From an uncultured Anaerotignum sp. (GTDB lineage Bacteria; Bacillota; Clostridia; Lachnospirales; Anaerotignaceae), in contig NZ_CAJMDQ010000009.1 of assembly GCF_905212195.1 (NCBI RefSeq), positions 1 through 44,368 of the forward strand: 44,368 nt of DNA. Reading direction: 5' to 3'. The translations under genes were made by a program, and so were the position numbers. Each line of letters starts with the position of its first letter. The first letter of the stretch is position 1. Positions 16,808 to 26,100 of the stretch are shown here, piece by piece. The notes below the pieces were generated by a model. That model was not told where the DNA came from. It saw only the letters and a list, made by a program, of their open reading frames with translations, and did not search any database.

Positions 16808-17905
16808 ATGTTACATTATAAATTACTGACACCCGGCCCTCTGACCACAACCGCAACCGTAAAACAGCAGATGATGGACGATCACTGCACATGGGATGAA
16901 GACTATAAGAAAATCACCCGTGCTATCCGTGAAAAACTGCTGGAACTGGCACACGTTTCCGAACCGGAATACACCACTGTTCTCATGCAGGGCAGCGGCA
17001 CATTCGGTGTGGAATCCGTACTGACCAGCGTCATCGGCAAAGACGATGTACTGCTGATCTGTGCCAACGGCGCTTATGGCAAACGTATGGGCGATATCGC
17101 AAAACACGCAGGCATTTCTTACATCATGTACGATGAACCTTATGACCAGATGCCTTCTGCGGAAAAAGTGGCAAAACTGCTGGAAGAAAACCCTCAGGTG
17201 ACACACGTTTCCATGGTACACAGCGAAACCACTTCCGGTATCCTCAATGACATCGCTTCTGTGGCAAAAGTTGTGAAAGCAGCAGGCAAGACCATGATCG
17301 TAGACGCCATGAGCAGCTTTGGCGGCGTAGACATCCCCGTAGGGGAATGGGGCATTGACTTCATCATCAGCAGCGCCAATAAATGCATTCAGGGTGTACC
17401 CGGTTTCTCCTTCATCATCTGCCGCACAGACAAACTCATGGAAAGCAAAGGCAAAGCAAGAAGCCTTTCTCTGGATCTGTATGACCAGTGGGAAACCATG
17501 CACAAAGACGGCAAATGGCGTTTCACTTCTCCCACCCATGTGGTGCTGGCATTCTGGCAGGCACTGAAAGAACTGGATGCAGAAGGCGGCATTCCCGCAA
17601 GACATGCACGCTACAAAAACAACAAAGATTATCTGGTAAAACATATGGGCGAAATGGGCTTCAAACCTTTCATTGAAGGGGAAGCGCAGGGCCCTATCAT
17701 CACCACATTCTATTATCCTGAAAATACTCATTACGATTTCGGGGAAATGTATCAGTACATCAAAGACCGCGGCTATGCCATCTACCCCGGCAAGCTCACA
17801 GACGCGGAAACATTCCGTATCGGTCATATCGGTGAAATCTATGAGGAAGACATGGAAAAACTGTGTGAAATTTTCAGAAGTTATGTGGAGGAGAAAAAGG
17901 CATGA
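16808..17905 (+). CDS. phnW: 2-aminoethylphosphonate:pyruvate aminotransferase
   Basis: 365 residues, the normal length for PhnW, a PLP enzyme that converts 2-aminoethylphosphonate and pyruvate to phosphonoacetaldehyde and alanine. The N-terminal LLTPGPLTTT, the SGTFGVES cofactor loop, IVDAMSSFGGVDI and the PLP lysine K192 in SSANKCIQGVPGF are all intact. ATG 16808 follows GAAGGAG. Its last four bases overlap the phnX start (ATGA), so the two products are made together. The frame has no lesions, unlike the transporter remnant 48 nt upstream. Confidence 0.95.
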   Translation: MLHYKLLTPGPLTTTATVKQQMMDDHCTWDEDYKKITRAIREKLLELAHVSEPEYTTVLMQGSGTFGVESVLTSVIGKDDVLLICANGAYGKRMGDIAKHAGISYIMYDEPYDQMPSAEKVAKLLEENPQVTHVSMVHSETTSGILNDIASVAKVVKAAGKTMIVDAMSSFGGVDIPVGEWGIDFIISSANKCIQGVPGFSFIICRTDKLMESKGKARSLSLDLYDQWETMHKDGKWRFTSPTHVVLAFWQALKELDAEGGIPARHARYKNNKDYLVKHMGEMGFKPFIEGEAQGPIITTFYYPENTHYDFGEMYQYIKDRGYAIYPGKLTDAETFRIGHIGEIYEEDMEKLCEIFRSYVEEKKA

Positions 17906-18672
17906 AATTCGACGGAATTATTTTTGACTGGGCTGGAACAACTGTAGACTATGGCAGCTTTGCACCTGTGCAGGCCTTTGTGGAAGCATTTGAAGCATTC
18001 GGCATCACACCTACACTGGAAGAAGTGCGCAAACCCATGGGTATGCTGAAAATCGACCATATCCGCACCATGCTTTCCATGGACAGAATCCACGATCTGT
18101 GGAAAGAAAAACAGGGCAGAGATTGGACAGAAGATGATGTGCAGCATGTTTATGAAATCTTCGAAAAGAAGATCATGGAAATCCTCAGCCGTTTTGCGGA
18201 ACCCAAGCCCTATGTGGTAGAAACCATCCAGAAACTGCGTGAAATGGGCCTGAAAATCGGCTCCACCACAGGCTATACCGATGAAATGATGGCAGTGGTA
18301 GTTCCCGGTGCGAAAGCAAAAGGTTATGAACCTGATTGCTGGTTCAGCCCTGACGCAGTAGGCAAATGCGGCAGACCTTATCCTTACATGATCTTCAAAA
18401 ACATGGAAACTCTGAAATTGCAGGATGTTTCCAGAGTCATGAAGGTAGGCGATACCGTATCTGACATCAAAGAAGGCAAAAACGCTGGTATGGTATCTGT
18501 AGGCATCATCGAAGGCAGCTCTGTGCTGGGTCTGACACAGGCAGAATACGAAGGGCTGTCCAAAGAAGAAAAAGAAGCAGCAAACAAAAAAGCAGCAGAA
18601 ACTTATTTCGCAGCTGGCGCTGATTATGTAGTACAGGACATCAGAGGCGTTCTGGAACTGGTTTCTTGCTGA
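17902..18672 (+). CDS. phnX: Phosphonoacetaldehyde hydrolase (phosphonatase)
   Basis: 256 residues of the HAD superfamily. The nucleophile motif FDWAGTT (D9) and the Schiff-base lysine K50 in MGMLKIDHI match PhnX, which breaks the C-P bond of phosphonoacetaldehyde to give acetaldehyde and phosphate. MKVGDTVSDIKEGKNAG is the HAD motif III/IV region. With PhnW it forms the complete two-step 2-aminoethylphosphonate pathway. It overlaps phnW by 4 nt and is closed by a long hairpin terminator. Confidence 0.95.
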   Translation: MKFDGIIFDWAGTTVDYGSFAPVQAFVEAFEAFGITPTLEEVRKPMGMLKIDHIRTMLSMDRIHDLWKEKQGRDWTEDDVQHVYEIFEKKIMEILSRFAEPKPYVVETIQKLREMGLKIGSTTGYTDEMMAVVVPGAKAKGYEPDCWFSPDAVGKCGRPYPYMIFKNMETLKLQDVSRVMKVGDTVSDIKEGKNAGMVSVGIIEGSSVLGLTQAEYEGLSKEEKEAANKKAAETYFAAGADYVVQDIRGVLELVSC

Positions 18673-18711
18673 TAAATCATTAAAAACACCCCTTTTCCAC
18701 TTTTTGAAAAC

Positions 18712-18793
18712 AAAAAGATATGCGCTGTAAAAGCCATTATAAGAAAATGATTCCCTCGTTTTCTATATGAAGCTGCGGCGCATATCTTTTTTT
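18712..18793 (+). terminator. Terminator after phnX with a nested inner hairpin
   Basis: AAAAAGATATGCGC (18712-18725) pairs with GCGCATATCTTTTT (18778-18791); within it ATAAGAAAA faces TTTTCTATAT. A T-run ends the structure. Confidence 0.8.
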
Positions 18794-18810
18794 GTTGTCT
18801 GATAAGGATA

Positions 18811-18839
18811 TTGACAGAAAAATCAGGAAATGATATGCT
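18811..18839 (+). promoter_or_regulatory. Promoter of apbE
   Basis: A perfect TTGACA (18811-18816), 17-nt spacer and TATGCT (18834-18839), about 50 nt before the start codon. Confidence 0.8.
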
Positions 18840-18850
18840 GTCTTACAAGA

Positions 18851-18868
18851 TTAGTTATTGCTAACTAT
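18851..18868. promoter_or_regulatory. Candidate operator of apbE
   Basis: Imperfect palindrome TTAGTTATTGCTAACTAT, 12 nt after the -10 and so over the transcription start. It shares TGCTAACTA with the palindrome at the same place in front of the giant flavoprotein gene. Confidence 0.6.
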
Positions 18869-18887
18869 ATGGAGGTGGAAAGAAAAT

Positions 18888-19907
18888 ATGAAAAAAATGG
18901 TGTTGGCAGTATGCTGCTGTGCCGCATTGCTGGGGGGCTGCGGTGACAGATATGAAGCCAAATCGGGACTGACGCCCTACAAAGAGGAGATATTCGCCAT
19001 GGATACCTACATGAATCTCTGCGCCTATGGAGAGCAGTCCCAACAGGCTGTGGAGGCGGCAAGCGCAGAAATCCAGCGGCTGGATGAACTGCTGTCTGTG
19101 ACTGGGGAAAGCGGCGATGTGTATCAGCTGAACCAATTGGGACAAAGACAGGTGGAGGCGGATACCCTTGCTGTGATTTCCAGAGCGATGGAAGTATCTA
19201 AGGAAACAGATGGACTTTTTGACTGTACCATTACGCCGGTCATGAAGCTGTGGGGGTTCCGTGACGGCAATTTCCGTGTGCCGTCATCGGAGGAATTGGC
19301 GGAACAGCTGGCAAAAGTGGATGGCTCTAAGGTGCATATGGAAGGCAATACGGTAACACTGCTGGATGGTGTCACTGTGGATTTGGGTGCAATCGCCAAG
19401 GGATATACTTCCCAGCGGATTATGGAAATTTATCGGGAAAATGACGTCACTTCCGGCATTGTTTCTCTGGGGGGAAATGTCCAGACTTTGGGAAGAAAGC
19501 CCGACGGCAGTCTTTGGCGGGTGGCTTTGGAAGACCCCAGAAAGCCCGAGGATTATTTCGGCATTTTGGATGTGGAAAACAAGGCAGTCATCACTTCCGG
19601 CGGATATCAGCGGAATTTTACGGAAAACGGCAAAGTGTATCATCATATCATTGACCCAAGAACCGGTTATCCGGCGGAAAACGGCTTTATTTCCGTGACC
19701 ATTGTCAGCGAAGACGGTACATTGGCCGATGCTCTTTCTACATCACTTTTTATCATGGGGCCGGAAAAGGCGGAGGCCTTCTGGAAGGAACACAAAGACC
19801 TGTTTGACGCGGTTATGATGACAGACGATGGAAAAATACTGATGACAGAAGGTTTGCAGGATATGTATACACCCAAAACGGCAGACCCCGTGGTCTTATG
19901 GACATGA
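18888..19907 (+). CDS. apbE: ApbE-type FMN transferase, lipoprotein
   Basis: 339 residues. The start is ATG 18888 after GGAGGTGG, giving a lipoprotein signal with lipobox LLGGC (C18), so the enzyme sits on the outer face of the membrane. ApbE splits FAD and links FMN through a phosphoester to a Ser/Thr in flavinylation motifs. Family motifs are MDTYMNLCAYG, GLFDCTITPVMKLWGF, DLGAIAKGY, VSLGGNVQTLG, the GGYQRNF region, HHIIDPRTGYP and the metal-binding TLADALSTSLFIMG. The next gene encodes a surface protein with several FMN-binding domains, its obvious substrate. Both genes have TTGACA promoters followed by similar palindromes. Chromosomal partners of ApbE elsewhere include NqrC, RnfG and PplA-type lipoproteins; none of these is seen here. 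Confidence 0.94.
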   Translation: MKKMVLAVCCCAALLGGCGDRYEAKSGLTPYKEEIFAMDTYMNLCAYGEQSQQAVEAASAEIQRLDELLSVTGESGDVYQLNQLGQRQVEADTLAVISRAMEVSKETDGLFDCTITPVMKLWGFRDGNFRVPSSEELAEQLAKVDGSKVHMEGNTVTLLDGVTVDLGAIAKGYTSQRIMEIYRENDVTSGIVSLGGNVQTLGRKPDGSLWRVALEDPRKPEDYFGILDVENKAVITSGGYQRNFTENGKVYHHIIDPRTGYPAENGFISVTIVSEDGTLADALSTSLFIMGPEKAEAFWKEHKDLFDAVMMTDDGKILMTEGLQDMYTPKTADPVVLWT

Positions 19908-19914
19908 GCATTTG

Positions 19915-19939
19915 AAAACGGCAGAAATGCCGTTTTTTT
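19915..19939 (+). terminator. Terminator after apbE
   Basis: AAAACGGCA (19915-19923), GAAA loop, TGCCGTTTT (19928-19936) and further T residues. It separates apbE from the next gene, which has its own promoter. Confidence 0.88.
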
Positions 19940-19958
19940 GCTGCAGGGAAAACTGTTG

Positions 19959-19987
19959 TTGACAAGAAATGTCTGACATGGTATATT
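19959..19987 (+). promoter_or_regulatory. Promoter of the giant S-layer flavoprotein gene
   Basis: TTGACA (19959-19964), 17-nt spacer and TATATT (19982-19987), with the same geometry as the apbE promoter. Confidence 0.8.
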
Positions 19988-19997
19988 GAATTCACTG

Positions 19998-20013
19998 GTT
20001 AGCATATGCTAAC
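19998..20013. promoter_or_regulatory. Candidate operator of the giant flavoprotein gene
   Basis: Perfect 16-bp palindrome GTTAGCATATGCTAAC, 11 nt after the -10, extending on the right into TAA. It is the partner of the apbE operator. The GGTTAGC half is similar to half-sites of DtxR-family iron or manganese repressors, which is only a resemblance. Confidence 0.7.
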
Positions 20014-20101
20014 TAAAGGGCGGAAATCGTTTTCCCAAACGGGGATGCATGGGGAAAGCGGCATAGTTTATGTACAAAAGGAGAAGAGGAGTGATACAAA
20101 C

Positions 20102-23100
20102 ATGGGAAAAGAACACCAGAAAAGAGTCCTTGCGGCATTGATGGCAGCGTCCATCGCCATACCGACACCGGTGCTGGCGGCTTCGCCGGGGGATTTTTCG
20201 GATTTCCCAAACAACTGGGCAACCAATGCTTTGTCTTATGCGGTTAGCAATGGCTTACTGAGTGGCGACAGCGGAAAGATTCGTGCCAATGACACATTGA
20301 AACGGGCAGAAATGGCAGCGATTCTCAATCGTCTTGCTGGTGCAGTGAAAGGGGCTTCACTAACCGGTTATACAGACGTGCCTGCTACAGCTTGGTACTA
20401 TGAGGATATGGCAAAGGCGGTGCAGATGGGTACATTTGCGGGGGATGGCGGCATGCTGCGGCCGGAAGCGCCTATTACCAGACAGGAAGTTTTTGCGGTG
20501 CTGGCGAGATTTTATTGCCTGAATCCGTCCAATACCGATGTTTTGCAGCAGTACGCAGACAGCAGCCAGATTGCGCCTTGGGCAAAGGGTGCTGTGGCGG
20601 CTATGGCTGAGGCTGGATATATCCATGGCAATGAAGGGAAGCTCAGTCCCCTTGCGCCCATTACCAGAGCAGAATTTTCACAGGTGCTTTATCAATTGGC
20701 GGGAAACATCGCCGAAGACGGAAAAACGGCAGATGCCAATCTAGAAGGCAATCTCATTGTACGGAAAGATGATGTTTCTTTGCACAATGTGACCGTCAAA
20801 GGGGATTTGGTCATTGCTGACGGCGCACAGCGTGTGAAATTGGACAATGTGAAAGTGGAAGGCAGAATCCTTGTCCGCGGCGGTGCTGATGGCGTGGAAT
20901 TTTCCAAAACCACTGCCGGAAAAGGGGTTCTGGCAGTGCATCCCACCCAGACCAATTTCACCGCGGCAGACAGCGCTTTGGGAGATGTGACCCTTTCCAG
21001 CGATACCAAGTTATCTGGTGATTTTGACAAAGTGCAGATTTCCAAGCCTTTGTCCTTGACTGTGGAAAAAGGAAAAATCGGTGCTGTGCAGGTGGAATCT
21101 GGTGCGGAAAACGCCAAAATCCAAGTGGAAAAGGACGGAACCGTATCCAAGGTGGAAGCCAAAGCAAAAGGAACCCAAATCAGCGGTGCAGGCAGCGTAG
21201 GCGAAGTCTATGCGGGCGGAGACCAAGTACAGGTTTTTACGGAAAATACAAAAGTGACCACTGGGGACAATGTTTCCGGCGTTCAGGCGGGAGGAAAAGA
21301 AGTCCAGCCCAAAACCACTGTGACCACAGACCAGAAAAGCGCGGAAGAAGAACTTCCTGTGAGAAAGAAGAAACATTCCTCCGGCAGTTCCAGCAGTTCT
21401 TCCGAAGAAACAAAGAAGGGTGTTCTGGCGGATGGCGTATGGTATGGCACAGGTACAGACAGCTTGTACTACCAGGCGAAAGGGCCGGACATTGTCCGCG
21501 TTGTTGTGAAAGACGGACAGGTTACTGCGGCATACAGCGAAAAGCACATTGAGGATGAGAGCTTCGAAAGAGGACAAAATGTGCTGAATCATGTAAAAGG
21601 CATCCGAAAGGCAGAGGATGTGGACAAGCTGGAAGCACAGCTCCGTCAGAAAACAGGAGCGGCTTACGATGCGGTGTCCGGTGCCACGGAAACAGCCAAA
21701 GGCCACTTGAGCGCACTGAAAAACGCTGTTCTCCGTGCGGAAAAATACAGCTCCGATCAGGTGAAACAGAATGTGCAGTGGTTTGATTTTGAGAAAAAGC
21801 CCAAGGCAAACATGAACTTTGGTGAAAAGCTGGATTTGACAGGTACTGTGCTGAAAGTACATCTTGCAGACGGACAGACAAAATCCGTACCCTTTGACAA
21901 GATTTCCGAATATGGCATCACCACCAATATTGAAAACGGCACAGTCATTACGAAAGATACACCGGGTGTCAACCAGTATGGTGCTCTGCAGGTGCAGTTC
22001 CGCCAGAATGACGGCTTGATTGTGATGCCTGCCAAAGTGGTGGCCTCCAAAAAGACCACAAGAAAATTGCCCACCCACCTGCTGATGACATTTGCCGACG
22101 GCAAAACACAGAAGATGGAGCTGGATGAAAACGAATTCAATTACAGCATCAAAGCCGAAGGCAAGATCAAGGACATCAAGGTCTATGACAATGACCGCCT
22201 GCTGACAGCGGCTGTTTATCATGAGGAATATAACGACTGGGAAGCGTTCCTTGGGGAAGTTTCTCCCGGTGAGGGTTTCACTGGCTGGAAATACAATACT
22301 TACTATATTTCCATTGACAACCAGACAGACGATTCTGCCGTGGTATCCTTTACGCTGGATACAGAACTGCTCCAGACCGTATATGGCGTGGGGTATAAGC
22401 TGGATTTAAGCCCTCTGAACATCAATCTGGTGACGGAAAAAGGCAGCAAACAACGGAAAGAAGGCTGGGATGCCTGCAAGGCAAAAGGCTTTACAGCAGA
22501 ACCCGATCAGGATTATATCTTCACCAAAGAAGATGCCCAGAAGGGAACAAAGACCATCCAGATCAAGAACAATGGCAAAACACAATCCTTCGATGTGCAG
22601 GTCATTGATTATGAAAAACAGATTCCTGCGAAAATCGAACTGTCCTCCAAAACAGGAGAACCTATCCAGACCATTACCATTCCCGGTGAGAAATGGAAAA
22701 ACGCCAAAGGCATGTATTCCCTCTATGATGTGAAGATGCCGGAAACATATGAGAAATGGGAAAAAGACACCTTCACCATCAAGGTATCGAATGCCACAGG
22801 GGAAACTCTTTCAGATTATACGGTGGAAAAAGCCATTGACGGCAAAGCACTGGAACTGACATTCCCCCACTACACAGAATACGATTCCTACGGCGGTTAT
22901 GTACGCCTGCTCTTTGATTTTTCCGGCAAGACAGAGCCCACACAGCCCGAAGGGAAAATCGCAGACGGCCAATGGTACGGCACTGCCACATGGGGACGTT
23001 ATTACCCTGACAGAGGCCCCAACGTGGTGAAAGTGACAATAAAAGACGGTGTCATCACCAATGCGGAATCCATCAAGTATACAGACGACACCAATAACCT

Positions 23101-26100
23101 TTACGCAGGCGGGAAAAATATCCTGAAAAAAGCCGTAGGTCTGTCTGATTTGTCCAGTCTTTCCAAAGCGCTGACAGAGAAAAAAGGCGATGCTTTCGAC
23201 GCAGTCAGCGGCGCTACAGAAACGGCAAAAGGCCATCTCAGCGCCATGGAAAACGCTTTGGCAAAGGCAAAACAGTATGGTCTGGATCAGAAAGACCAGC
23301 AGATCGCATGGATGGAATTCAAGGAGAAACCTGCTCTGACTGCGAAATTCAATACACCGCTGGATTTGAGCCACACAGAATTGACACTGCATATGACAGA
23401 TGGCAAGGAAAAAACAGTACCTTTCAGCCAGCTGGAGGAATACGGTATTGTTACAAACTACAAAAACGGCGATACCATCACTAAGCAGACAGAAGGCATG
23501 AAGGACGGCACATTGCTGGTGAAATTCACCCATGAGCTTTCTCAGACCACCATCCCCGTAAGCATTGCTTTCTTGGATGAAGTGAAACAGAAATCCCCGA
23601 CACATATTCTGGTGACCATGGAGGACGATAAAACCCAGAAGATTCAGCTGGAGGAAAACAAATTCCGTTATCGTCTGGAAACAGAAGGCTCCATCAAATC
23701 CATGGCCATTTATGACAATGATAAGAAACTGGCAGATGGCGTTTTTGAAGATGGCTATAATTCCTGGAAATTTGCGCTGAAAGGCGTAGATGCCGGAGAT
23801 GATTATACAGGCTGGAAATACGAAAATTATATTGTAAATCTGGATACATCTGCAGATGCATCCGCCGTGGCATCCTTTACACTGGATACCAGTCTGGTGC
23901 CCAAGAAGTATGCCGTTGGGGAAGCTTTCCAGCTGGATAACCTGAATATTTCTCTGAAAACAGAAAAAGGCAGTTCCCAGCGTCTGAATGGATGGGCAGA
24001 ATGCCGCAACAGAGGTTTTGCCGCGTCCATGGAAAATGGTCATATCTTTACAGCGAAAGAAGCGGGCAAGCAGACCATTACCATTTCTGTGGGAGAGCAC
24101 CAGCAGACATTCCAGGTGGAAGTGAAAGATTACGCTTCCCAGATTCCTGCGAAAGTGGAGCTTTATGACAGCGCAAAGGATACTTTGCTCCAGACCATTA
24201 CTGTAGAAAATCGGGAATGGAAAAGAGATAAGGGCTGTGTCACCAAAACAGGCATTGAACTGCCGGATACATACAAAGACTGGAATGGAGATACATTCAA
24301 AGTCAAAGTATATAACAGCGAAAATGAGATTATCCAGGACGATGTCTACAAAGTAGGACAGGATTATTATAAAGAAGCTTTGGAAATCGACTTCCCCAAC
24401 TACAAAGAATATTACGGAGAAGGCGGCTATTTGAAGATGTATTTCTCCTTCCAGAAAACAACGGAAGGCCCCACAGAAGAATCCAATGCTACCGCAGAAG
24501 GCAGTGCGAAAGTGGGCGAGTTTGGCTATGATGCCAAGGTGACTGTGACTTACAACAAAAAGACAAAAGAAATCGTATCTGTCACAGATAACGGCACAGA
24601 AGCAGGTGACAACGATTCCTTCTGGAAAAAAGCTGCGGCAATGTTTGAGAAATTCAAAGGGAAAACCGCAAAGGATATTGACAGCATTGACGCTGTAGCC
24701 AGTGCCACCGTTTCCAGCAATGCCATCAAAGAAGCGGTGAAAAAAGCCCTTGGAGAAGAAACAGAAACAACACCAAAAGAGGAAACAGAAACGGCAGAAG
24801 GCAGTGCGAAAGTAGGCGAGTTTGGCTATGATGCCAAGGTGACTGTGACCTATAACAAAAAGACAAAAGAAATCGTATCCGTCACAGACAACGGCACAGA
24901 AGCAGGCGACAACGATTCTTTCTGGAAGAAAGCCGCGGCAATGTTTGAGAAATTCAAAGGGAAAACCGCAAAGGATATTGACGGCATTGACGCCGTGGCC
25001 AGTGCGACTGTTTCCAGTGAAGCCATCAAAGGCGCCGTGAAAGAAGCCCTTTCTTCCAAGTCCGGTGAAGTCAGCGAACCGAAAGTAACAGCGGCAGACC
25101 TGCGCACCAATTTATTGTTCGCAGCAACAGAAAACGCACTGCTGAACATTTCCGCACCGGAAGGCGCAGATGTTTTTTATACCACAGACGGCAGCGACCC
25201 AAAGGGGGACGATGCCTCTAAAAAAAAACTGAACCAGCCGACACTGTCTTTGAATGGGAATGGGAATGATGCCGATAAAACCATTTCCTTGAAGCTGGCA
25301 GCCCAGAAAGATGGAAAGTGGTCAAAAGTTCTGGAAATTCCTCTGACTTTCGTGAAGATTCCCCCTCTGGATACAGGTACAAAGGTATACACAGGGCAGG
25401 CGGAATGCAAAGGCAATGAAGGCAAGCCTTATACGGTAAAGGTGCGCGTGACTACGGTAAACGGCAGGATTGCCCTGCTGGAAGACAACGGCACAGAGAT
25501 TCCTGGCACCATTGACGAATCTTTCTGGCTGGGCGGCGATGTCATGGGTGCAGGGGGCATGCCGGAAAAACTGAAAGGAAAGACCCTGGAGGAAGTGCTG
25601 AAAGCACGTACCACACCTTCTGACAAAGAGGAGGAAAAGGTGGATGCCATCAGCGGTGCGACCCTGTCCAGCGATGCGGTAAAATATGCGGTCATTGACG
25701 CCCTGCGCAGCGAGCCTTTGCAAAAAGGCACGGGAGAAATTGCGCCGCCCACTTTCCAGAGCACCAGGCAGGTAGCACCCAATGGAAAAATCAATTCTAT
25801 TTTCGTTACCATGAAAGCGCCGGAAGGGGCAGTCATCCACTATACCATAGACGGCAGTGAGCCTACGGAAGAAAGCCCTACACCTTCCAAAGACCCTATT
25901 TTCCATGAGGATTCCGGCGCAGAATTGAAGGCGGAAAATGAAACATATGCTGACGGCAGAGTGATTTTGCTGAAAGCGGCAGCATTTCAGGATGGAAAAC
26001 GGTCGGAAACAGTGACGGGCAGATATGTTTTTGCCAATCCCAATCCGAAGCATTCCTATGAACTGGGGCAGTTCAGCGGAAAGGCGGAAGGCATTACCGC

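Noticed and set aside
21011..24100. Long minus-strand open frames (403 and 429 codons) over the giant flavoprotein gene
   Set aside because: Same reason: mirror frames of a strongly biased, repetitive gene.
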